Source: Apostichopus japonicus (Eukaryota > Echinodermata > Holothuroidea > Aspidochirotida > Stichopodidae). From it: a DNA stretch of 64,000 nucleotides. The stretch is from NCBI RefSeq assembly GCF_037975245.1, contig NC_092563.1:8651001-8715000 (forward strand). Direction: 5' to 3'. The notes under the pieces are model-generated. The model was not told the DNA's origin and made no database searches. It was given only the letters and a program-made list of their open reading frames with translations. Numbering within the stretch: position 1 is the first letter of the stretch; each line of letters starts with the position of its first letter. The position numbers and the translations under genes were made by a program. Shown here in pieces: positions 49,801 through 61,800 of this stretch.

Positions 49801-52800
49801 GAGGCTGTAGCGGAAGAATTTAATGAAATATGTCGCATATTTAAGCGAACACTTAAAGGCCAAGCCAGACTCTGGATTGAAAACAAAATTTTTTCAACTA
49901 TTGCTGATCTGCGCAAGCAATTCCTTGCTCGTTTCAGTCCAGGGACTTCTTCTTACGCTAAATCACAGGCATTTCACGCATTAAGCTATACGCCAGGTGA
50001 TACAGCTCAGGCTCATTTGGCCAAAATTTCAAAAGCTGCAGCACAATTAAGCTATGGCGAGGACCAAATTAGAGATAAATTCATCTCGACCCTGCCTTTG
50101 CAATGTCGCTCAGCAGTGTTAATGTCTGCATCACCAAAAGCAACAATTGCAGATTTGGTCATGAAAGTGCAATGTTATTTTGACTTACAAATCCAAAGTC
50201 AACCCACAGCTTCTTCCGAACTATTTATGGCAATGCACGACAAAGCATCTTCTGTTCAGACTCCTACTATTTCTGCATCTTCTGAGATACACGAGTTGTG
50301 TAATAAAATTCAGGAATTAGAGACCAAGTTTGATCAGTCACGTAGGTCAGAATCGCAAGACAATCCAAAAGAGATGAGGCAAAGATATAGTTCTCGTGAT
50401 TCTCGTGGTCCTAGGACAGGTCAAAATGATAACAGGAGAAGGTTACCATATTTTAATCCTTCAATCACATGTCATTACTGCCAAAATCGAGGTCATTTTG
50501 CACAATATTGCCAAATTCGCCTAAGCCATGAAATGGAGGCTAATGTAAAGAAAGTACCAACACAGAATTTTCATTAGGGAGCACTTATGATTGCACTCAT
50601 CATACAGTGACTCCAGACAAAGTACCAAGTAAAGGAAGATCGAAACGAAAAGCAAATAATATTTGGAAGAATAGTAATATTCCTAGTTCTAGATATACAG
50701 GGAACGACCGTAATGTGGATATTCAACTGGACACACGTAATTTTGTAAGAGGTACTTTACATGATGGTAAAGGAATTTCATTGTTGTTTGATAGTGGAGC
50801 GACACGCTCTATCATTTCTTCTTCTACAGTGCAAAATTCAAAGTATTTATCCTCTATACAACCAGTCTCAGTTGATGTAGTAAACCTAAAGTTGGGTAAT
50901 GGTCAGTTTATTCATGCGTATAGCACGATAACATTTCAGGTCAAAATTCAAGGTCATGAATTTCAGCTTTCTGCTTTAATTGCTGCAAACCTGACAGGTA
51001 TTGACTTAATATTAGGTAGTCAAACTCTGAAGGAATTGAATGGATCTTTGGACTTTACCACAAATAGTTTTAGAATTAAACAAGCCAAAGTCTTCCTTAG
51101 GCCTGTGCAGAGATTTGTTATTTACCCAGGTCAGCAAAGATACATTACTGTACAGGGACGTCTTCCACTATATGCACGAAATGCAGATGTGGTTATTAAA
51201 CCGTTTCCTCTAATATCTCGTATGTGTCCTTCACGAATGTTAGTGAAAATGCATAAAGGTAGAACAAAGATTCTACTAAGGAACATGGGTAACCGGAAAT
51301 TTTTTCTGCATCCTTCTCGCACAGTGGCTCATTTAGATTTAGCAGATATCATTACGGTCACAGAAGACATACCTACTGATTCTCTAGATTTTCTCAATGT
51401 CATGAGAGACGTCGAAAAACCGACTCTTTTTCGAACCAGTTCTAACTCCAAAGAGAATCGTGATGCAATTACACGATATAATTTACATCGATATCCACAT
51501 TTAACAGCTGATGATCCCCTGGTTTCCAAATCGGAACAGGAAATCATGAGAGATAACATTAATTTGGAACAAAGTATTCTGAATGCTTCAGAAACAGAGA
51601 GCATTTATGAATTTCTAGACTCACATAGAGATGCATTTTCTCTTTATGGTGAATTATCTCACTGTCCAAATTATGAGGCTGATATTACGCTTACTAATGA
51701 TGAGCCATTTTACATACGTCCCTATAGACTTTCAGATGAGGACAAAGTCATTGTCACCAGTGAGCTTGACAAATTAGTGCGATTAGGAATCTTAGCAGTA
51801 GGACATCAGTCTTATACCTCACCGGTTTTCCTCATTCCAAAGAAGGGAACAAAAGACAAAAGGGTTGTCACAGATTTTCGCTACTTGAACAGTAGGATAA
51901 AACGTCTCAATCACCCATTTCCATTACTGAATGAGACTATCCGTACCATAGGGTACTCTGGAGCCAAAATTTTGGGTGTTCTTGATTTAAAGTCTGCATT
52001 CTTCTGTCTGCCACTTAGTGTTCATGCACAACAATATACAGGTATTGCTTCATTTCATGGAGGAAAGCATTATTATTATAAACGCTTACCACAGGGATTG
52101 AATTTATCTCCAGCGATCTTTCAGTCGCAAATTAATGATATTTTGGCAACGATCCCAAATTCAAGTAAGTTCTGTATTGCTCATCATGACGATATTATTG
52201 TGTACAGTGCAGACAAACGATCTCACAAACAACACCTGCAGGCAATTTTTAAGGTTTTAATGGACAACGGATTGAAAATCTCTCCGAAAAAGTGTAGCAT
52301 TTTTCAAAATTCAGTCCGATATATGGGACATTTGCTCTCAATAACCCCAGAAGGTGAGGCTTGTATCCAACCTTTACATGACAGATGTGCAGCAATCAGG
52401 AACACACCGAAACCACACAATGTTAAGTCATTAAGACGATTTGTAGGTGCGGTTAATTATGTGGCTTCATTTTTCCCAAATATTCAAGCACTATTGAGAC
52501 CATTACATCATTTGAGTCGTAAGAGAAAGGTATTTAAATGGACAGAGGAACATCAGAGTGCATTTCAAGATATTAAAGAGTTGTTGTGTAATCCACCTAT
52601 ATTGCATATGCCACAGAAATATGGTCGTTTTGTATTATATAGCGACACATCACGAGTAGCAACAGGATCATACCTGACACAAAGAGTTAATGGCAAAGAG
52701 AATATTATTGCATATTACTCTAAGGTATTACCACCAGCATGTCAGAGGTATAGTGTAACTGAATTAGAAATGATGGGTCTATTTATTAATGTGACAGCAT

Positions 52801-55800
52801 TCAAACATTTATTGCAAAATGTAGAATTTGAGGCATATGTTGATCACTCAGCCATTGTTGAATTGTTTAAGTCAAAACAAGAACCAGCAACTTCACGCTT
52901 ACGTAAGCTTCTGTTCAAATTGTCAGAATATACATTTCAGGTTGGTTATAAGAAAGGCTCAGAATTGGTTTTGGCAGATTATTTGTCTAGAGCACCACAG
53001 GAATTTCACTCTGAAATAGATCAGGTTGCTCAAGAGGTCAGTTCTTATGAGGATATTTCAACTCCACCTAAGGAGACATTTAATCCAATCATGACAAGGT
53101 CAATGGCAAGGTCAATGGGAGTCAAAGTTCCAGATTTATTTCCGAATAAAGTCACAAAGGAGTCTAAGCAGGATTGCCCAGCCAAAGAATCAACAAATAG
53201 AGTAGATAGGACATCCATTCCTAAGGCAACACATTCTGATGAGCATGTTACACAGAGACCACAATCTGAGTCACAAAAGAGGACTACACCAGATATTTCT
53301 ACTGATAAGAGAGAAACATATATTCAAAGGCCTATTATTACTATGCCGAGTGAAAATAGACATACAAATAGTCCTGATGTATTAGTTGTGCCAAATTTTA
53401 CAAGTGTTTCACAACCTACAGAGCCAAGATTAGTGGATCAGAGTAGACATAGAGTGCCAGAGGTAATCAGAGAACCACCACCAGAATTATTTTCTCAGCC
53501 AAAGCCAGTAATAACAAACATTGATCATTTGGTTACAGGGCACATTCCAAAACAAAAGGAATTGAATAAAGTCATGAAGGCAATTCAAGGAAAGCTGATC
53601 AAAAACTATGATCTGCCATTTGATGTAAAAGAGTTGCAAATTCAACAACAAACTTGTCCTTACTACAAACCAATTTATGATTTTCTTGCACATGATATTA
53701 TTCCAGGTAATGTTAAGCATGCTAGAACTGTTCGTTCTCAAGCAGAGGATTATTTGTTATGTAATAGTTTGTTATTCAGGATATTTTTGCATGAGACTAA
53801 TGATGCTAAGATGACTCTTCAGTTAGTCATACCTGAGACTATGGTAGAACAGATAATATCTCGATATCACGATGACTTGTTAAGTAATCATCAGGGTGTA
53901 ATGCGTACATATTTGACCATTAGACAGCATTTCTATCTGCGCAATATGTTTCAACGCATCAGTAATTATATTCAGGCATGTCTCCGTTGTCAAGAATTCC
54001 GTAAGAAACCGGACAAATTGAGACAATATCATGCTCGCATTCCTGATTCTTATCGTCCTTTTGACAGACTTAGTCTGGATTTCAAGACTATGCCCACAAC
54101 GGCTACAGGATTTAAACATTTGATGGTTGTTTGTGATGAGATCACTAGATTTGTTGTATGTGTTTCTCTTAAGACTCTTGATGCTGAAACGATATGTGAA
54201 GCATTATTGCAGAGGGTAGTTACAACTTTTGGTCCACCGTCTTGTATCATAAGTGATGCGGCAGCTTCTCTTACAGGAAAATTAGTGGAGCTCTTAAGTA
54301 AGGCTTTAGGCATTGAACAAAAGTTCATCAGTGTAAGCAATCATGGAAGCTTACAGGTTGAAAGACACATTCAGACTCTTTCAAATTTCCTCAAAGTGAA
54401 CTTAAATCAGTTTGGTACGGATTGGGTACGATTTGTCCCAACATCAGCCTATGCATATAACACATTTTCCTCTCCTCAGTTAGGTAGCTATAGCCCATTT
54501 GAACTTGCATTTGGACGTAAGCCACCAAATCTTACAAATTTATCATTCAATCCAATGGCAGGATTATCACAATCTCATGGAGAATATGCTGCATTGTTAA
54601 AGAAACGATTTGATCATTTGTCTAGGGTAATGTTAGTCTTACAAAAGAAGCAACAAGATGCTCAAAATGTTAAGATAAGTGCAAAACTAGACAAAGGTGC
54701 AATTTATTCAACGGGTCAATTAGTGTATCTGTATAAGCCAACGTCTTCCTCCTTGACTGCAAACTCTCGCAAAATTGCTGCAGAATGGTGTGGACCACTA
54801 GTAATCCATCAAGTTTTAGATAGGACTCATTATTTGTTGGCCACTCTCAAAGGAGAAATTCTTAGTGATGTATTCAATTATAACAGGCTTAAACCATGTT
54901 TTGTAAGAGCATCTTCTGAGACTAAGAATGTCACCAACATTCAGAAATTGCGTCAGGTCTTGAAAACAAAAGGTTCATCAAGTGAAAAGGTTGCTCGAAT
55001 GAGAAATGTTTTGAGTAGTAACACTTCTAATGCAGAAAATGTTAATGTCATGCAAGATGCACATATTGAGTTTCATGATGAGTTTGGTAACATTTTGCCA
55101 GGAGTAACTTCAGATCATGTCATGTGTCTTATGAGCACTAAGCCAATGAATGTTGCATCCTTTCTAGAGAATAGAGCACATAATGAAGGATTAGCAATTC
55201 CATATCCTTCCATGAAAGATAGCATATTAAGGCAAAAGAAAGTTTTTGCAAATGCTCCACAAGGAGACATGAAAGTCCAACGTGCTCGATACAAATTGGG
55301 TGAATTACAGGTTCTGGTCACCTATCAGACACCTTGTTTTCCAACAGGCTTTAAGAGTCATGATTTTTGGTGGAATGTAGGAAAATATTCCAACACAGGG
55401 GAAATAATAAATTTTCTCCATGAAAAGGGATTGAACATTACAGGCAATCCAGGCAGGATGTTGCAAACATTATATGGTTAGAATGTATAACTGCATATTG
55501 CCTTAAGTTCAGATGAACAGGTGTTTTACCCACAATTGTATGAATGGAATGCGTCATGGCATTTACCTGCATACCTATTAAGTGGAAGTCATTGTACTAT
55601 ATGGTGTAACAATATAAGCTTTATTGTTTAAAAACGCCACCAACTGACCTAGTTTCATCTTTTATAACAAATGTGTAATGAGTATACCTTATTTCTCCTT
55701 ATGAATTCGTTCAAACGTTTACCCGGCAATTAGAACCTATCCGGAATATTAGCAACATGGGTTTTCATATATTGAGAAATATTTTAAGGATATTTACATT

Positions 55801-58800
55801 GCATCATTTATGTTATATATTGAAGGCTATTTAGAGACAGCATTGGTGATATGCAACTTTTGCTTACAGCAACAGTTATCGAAGCAAATGAAAGTATAGA
55901 TGTTTTGAGGAAGTTATGTATATATATTTTCTTTTCCTCAATTATTCATGCAAAAGTAAATTTCAGCAAGAAGTTTAAAAGACAAGATGTTAAGTATTAT
56001 GTAGATTTGAAGAAAGATTTGTTGATGTCATAGTTTATGGGGTCTCTTTTATGGTATCGAATATCTAGTACTTTGGTACTTTACTAGATCATTTCGGAGT
56101 GCATACCTAGGGTCACCATGCTATCGAGTCACATTTTCTTGATTTTCTTGAGGTGAATGTATATGATTCACAAGGTTTCAAAGCAGTTTTGAAACTATGC
56201 CTTCATTAAAGAGGAGCTTTGTAAATGAGTTTGTAATATTTTAAGGTTCTTTTTTTATGTACGAAATTTTTTATGGAACACTAAGGTGTTCTGTTCAGTT
56301 TAAAAGATAACTAAGTCAAGTATTCTCTGATCTCTCCCCAATTCACGGCATGATTTCACTTTTGATATAAATGTATTATTGATGTATGAAATGCATAAAT
56401 GTATTTTGTAAGAGATACTGCATATTTTGCTGTGTCATGTAACTTTAAGATATCTTAATGATATTTTTTTTTTTAGATTACATCATATGATGTCATCAAT
56501 ATTGAAGAGGTACACAAAAATTTCATGGAGATAGTGTCAATGTATATACCATGTGATCATTTTAATAATTCATAACCAAGATGTTAACCTTTGAGATATA
56601 TGAAGACCATTTATTGAAGTCAATGAATATTAATGAATGTGCTCGCACTACCTTCTTGAGATAATGATAAGTTAAAGCAGTATGATGTTAAAATTTTGGA
56701 GTATCCAAAAATTTTAAAAGATTGAGGGGGATGTTATGAAATAGTGATACCATCTCTTTGATGTTACCGAAACACTCCATCGAGACACCTTACAGGGCCT
56801 CTTATGTATTTATCTAGGTCATGGATTCAGTTTTCCCACGAGAAGTTTTTAACTATCTTATTGAATCTTGGTACAGGGCCTTTTCCCAAAATAGATTCCA
56901 TTACTGTATGTCTGTGGAACATTCGAGAAGGTTCTCTCACGTGGTATGGAAGTTTCCATAGAAAGGGGATGGACTTCCAAACTCCCAACCAATCAGGGCA
57001 GATCAGTGCCAGTGCACTTATTTTTTATATCGTTAAGTTAATACAGGATGGTCAGTTTATTGGCTGCCTTCTGATTGTGCGCAGAGGGATTTTATGGAAG
57101 TAAGGTATAAAAGAAAAAGGAGGCCGAAAGATTCTCCACTTGATCAGCAAATTTATCACTCCGCCGAAAGTTCATCACTCCTAATTGTTTAATTGACGGA
57201 GTCAAGTCAAGTCAAATCATTGTAGTTTAGTTTTATTTGTAAAGAGAATCGACAGAGAAGAAATTATACCGAATCATTAATCAAATCCTATCTCGTCAAA
57301 TTGTTTTTCTGTGAACTCATTGTTTTCGCCCGTTCGAGACATCTCCTGAAGAAGCATAAATACGGCATCAAGATAACCCCAGTACCTTTCTATCGCGAGT
57401 CCCGATATAGTTTTACTATCGGAGGAGCCGGGCTCGTCACAATATTACAATAACACACAGTACAAGTAGCAAACTAGCATAGTGTGAAGGACACTAGTAA
57501 ACTGACGTATAAACGGGCTAGTTGACAATAAAATATTAACTCAATTGTTCAAACAAACAACATCTGGAAGTGGCACCAGTTTGATGAACAAAATATGTGA
57601 ATGGCAAAGAAGCGCCCAAGGCTTCTTGAAATGCTGCTTTTTGTTCATTAGTACGGAGCTAACTGTTCCTTTCGAATGCAGTTTAATAATAATATTTGAT
57701 TTTCATATAGCGCTTTACACCAGCAAGACATTTGAGTTTCCTCAACTATCCATTCACCAATGAGTCTTTCAAATTCTTAGTTGTATGATCTATTGAGCTA
57801 CCTTGCTTGTGTCTACGTACCAACATGTTTCTTAAAACATAATAATAATAATATTTGATTTTCATATAGCACTTTACACCAGAGAAGGGTCTCAAAGCGC
57901 TTTACAGACGTTATGTTACCCCTGGTCAATGATAACCTATCCCAGAGACAATCCCTCCAGTCGGCAGCAGTTATATACTGCGCCCAATGACAAGTTACAT
58001 CACAGGTACCCATTTAACCCCTGGGTGGAGAGTGGCAAGTGAGATAATGCATCTTGCCCAAGGACACACCGTAATGATGTAATGAACTAGGCAGGAATCG
58101 AACCAGCAATCCTTGGATCACGAGTCCGACGCCTAAGCTAATTGGCCACCATGCTCTCAGTTTAATAGATGCCTAGTGTATCAGAAGATACCATAGCACT
58201 TGTTTGACAGACACCATGATCTAGTACGTGGAAAGTGATGGTTGCTAAGGATCTTCGTCACAACGAACAGAAAGTTAGCAATACTGAAATAGATTTGTAA
58301 CCGAGGAGGCTTGGCTCTGACTCTCCTAAATAAAATCAGTAAGATTGTAATTAGCTTTAGCTGTTCCGTGTTTCATGAACAATATTTCATTTGGCACAAT
58401 ATCAAAGAAATATGGCTGAAAAAGGTGGCAAAACAATTTATTTGGAGATCTGTAACATCAACCTCATATTTAAAAAGCATTTGTCTGAGGTATGATGGTG
58501 TTCTACACATCATGCATTGTTTATCCCTTTCATTTTGTTGAAGGTCAAAGTTACAACTCATCTCTGCCTTTATTAAAGTTGGCCAGTCGCTTGACACTAT
58601 TCTGTCGATAACCCGACTACTGTCACTGCAGGCACTATTTAACAAGTATCAATCAGATACTTCAACATTTTTTTTGTATGTTTATATCATTCTCCCATTC
58701 CCTCCCAGCTAGCCTATGGAGTTTTGTTAACCACAATTTCTTATTCTCTTCCATGTAGGCAAAAGTAGATGGTTTGATAATCTCAAACACGACAGTATCT

Positions 58801-61800
58801 CGTCCATCATCATTAAAGAGCCCTGAGAAGAAAGAGACGGGAGGACTGAGTGGCCAACCCTTAAAAGAGCTCTCCACTCAAACCATCAAGGATATGTATC
58901 AATTAACAAAAGGTAAACAGACTGTAGCACACAAATATGCTCTCCACTCAAACCATCAAGGATATGTATCAATTAACAAAAGGTAAACAGACTAACACAC
59001 AAAATATGCTCTTCACTCAAACCATCAAGGATATGTATCAATTAACAAAAGGTAAACAGACTCACACACAAAATATGCTATCCAATCAAACCATCAGGAA
59101 TATGTATCAATTAACAAAAGGTAAACAGACTCACACACAAAATATGCTATCCAATCAAACCATCAGGAATATGTATCAATTAACAAAAGGTAAACAGACT
59201 CACACACAAAATATGCTATCCAATCAAACCATCAGGAATATGTATCAATTAACAAAAGGTAAACAGACTGTAGCACAAAATATGCTCTCCACTCAAACCA
59301 TCAGGGATATGTATCTATTAACAAAAGGTAAACAAACTCACACACAAAATATTCTTTCCACTCAAACCATCAGGGATATGTATCAATTAACAAAAGGTAA
59401 ACAGACTAACACACAAATTATGCTCTCCACTCAAACCATCAGGAATATGTATCAATTAACAAAAGGTAAACAGACTCACACACAAAATATGCTCTCCACT
59501 CAAACCATCAGGGATATGTATCAATTAACAAAAGGTAAACAGACTAACACCCAAAATATGCTCTCCACTCAAACCATCAGGAATATGTATCAATTAACAA
59601 AAGGTAAACAGACTCACACACAAAATATGCTCTCCACTCAAACCATCAGGAATATGTATCAATTAACAAAAGGTAAACAGACTCACACACAAAATATGCT
59701 CTCCACTCAAACCATCAGGAATATGTATCAATTAACAAAAGGTAAACAGACTGTAGCACAAAATATGCTCTCCACTCAAACCATCAGGGATATGTATCTA
59801 TTAACAAAAGGTAAACAGACTAACACCCAAAATATGCTCTCCACTTAAACCATCAGGAATATGTATCAATTAACAAAAAGTAAACAGACTCACACACAAA
59901 ATATGCTCTCCACTCAAACCATCAGGAATATGTATCAATTAACAAAAGGTAAACAGACTCACACACAAAATATGCTCTCCACTCAAACCATCAGGAATAT
60001 GTATCAATTAACAAAAGGTAAACAGACTAACACACAAAATATGCTCTCCACTCAAACCATCAGGGATATGTATCTATTAACAAAAGGTAAACAGACTAAC
60101 ACACAAAATATGCTCTCCACTCAAACCATCAGGGATATGTATCAATTAACAAAAGGTAAACAGACTAACACACAAAATATGCTCTCCACTCAAACCATCA
60201 GGGATATGTATCAATTAACAAAAAGTAAACAGACTGTAGCACAAAAAATATGCTCTCCACTCAAACCACTAGGGATATGTATCAATTAACAAAAGGTAAA
60301 CAGACTCACACACAAAATATGCTATCCAATCAAACCATCAGGAATATGTATCAATTAACAAAAGGTAAACAGACTCACACACAAAATATGCTATCCAATC
60401 AAACCATCAGGAATATGTATCAATTAACAAAAGGTAAACAGACTCACACACAAAATATGCTATCCAATCAAACCATCAGGAATATGTATCAATTAACAAA
60501 AGGTAAACAGACTGTAGCACAAAATATGCTCTCCACTCAAACCATCAGGGATATGTATCTATTAACAAAAGGTAAACAGACTCACGCACAAAATATTCTT
60601 TCCACTCAAACCATCAGGGATATGTATCAATTAACAAAAGGTAAACAGACTAACACCCAAAATATGCTCTCCACTCAAACCATCAGGGATATGTATCAAT
60701 TAACAAAAGGTAAACAGACTAACACCCAAAATATGCTCTCCACTCAAACCATCAGGAATATGTATCAATTAACAAAAGGTAAACAGACTCACACACAAAA
60801 TATGCTCTCCACTCAAACCATCAGGGATATGTATCAATTAACAAAAGGTAAACAGACTAACACCCAAAATATGCTCTCCACTCAAACCATCAGGAATATG
60901 TATCAATTAACAAAAGGTAAACAGACTCACACACAAAATATGCTCTCCACTCAAACCATCAGGAATATGTATCAATTAACAAAAGGTAAACAGACTCACA
61001 CACAAAATATGCTCTTCACTCAAACCATCAGGAATATGTATCAATTAACAAAAGGTAAACAGACTAACACACAAAATATGCTCTCCACTCAAACCATCAG
61101 GAATATGTATCAATTAACAAAAGGTAAACAGACTAACACACAAAATATGCTCTCCACTCAAACCATCAGGGATATGTATCTATTAACAAAAGGTAAACAG
61201 ACTCACACACAAAATATTCTTTCCACTCAAACCATCAGGGATATGTATCAATTAACAAAAGGTAAACAGACTAACACACAAATTATGCTCTCCACTCAAA
61301 CCATCAGGAATATGTATCAATTAACAAAAGGTAAACAGACTAACACACAAAATATGCTCTCCACTCAAACCATCAGGGATATGTATCAAATAACAAAAAG
61401 TAAACAGACTGTAGCACAAAAAATATGCTCTCCACTCAAACCACCAGGGATATGTATCAATTAACAAAAGGTAAACAGACTAACACCCAAAATATGCTCT
61501 CCACTCAAACCATCAGGGAGGGGAGGTGGATGGAAGGGAGAGGTAGGGGATTGCATGTATATTACTTGCACAGTCAGTGGATTCATTAGAAAGTGGTAGA
61601 ACACCACTATTTGTTCTCATTCATCCAAGAAATTGGATGTGTTGCATGATATCCATACTGCTACAATCTGCCTTACTTCTTTCATACCCACTGGTACAAT
61701 GCCTGTAATAGTATGTAAGCATGCAGTGCAAAATGCATTGCTAATTGTTTTTGTCTTGATAACAATAATTGCCACACTGTAGTTACTCATGATGCCAATT

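Larger units (their letters stand above)
48240..57449 (+). mobile_element. Full-length Ty3/gypsy LTR retrotransposon, 9210 bp
   Basis: 718-bp LTRs (48240-48957 and 56732-57449), TG...CA ends, target duplication ATAA (48236-48239 and 57450-57453), polypurine tract GATTGAGGGGGA before the 3' LTR, gag with a CCHC knuckle, and pol in the order protease, RT, RNase H, integrase, which defines Ty3/gypsy. By eye I find no difference between the LTRs, and both coding frames are open. The insertion is therefore very recent and could be active. It sits in the DHODH intron between exons 6 and 7 in the same orientation as the gene. No envelope frame is present. Confidence 0.95.

Noticed and set aside
58937-61464. 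Open frames of 303, 142 and 404 codons with a perfect 23-residue repeat, which look like a repeat protein
   Set aside because: They are open only because the 69-bp DNA unit is a multiple of three and has no stop in that frame. The DNA unit is explained by the DHODH exon/donor amplification, the frames are broken at units 15, 20 and 37, and they are not in frame with exon 7.
58869-61516. CRISPR-like regular array
   Set aside because: The units are contiguous and nearly identical throughout; there are no unique spacers, and the locus lies in an animal gene.
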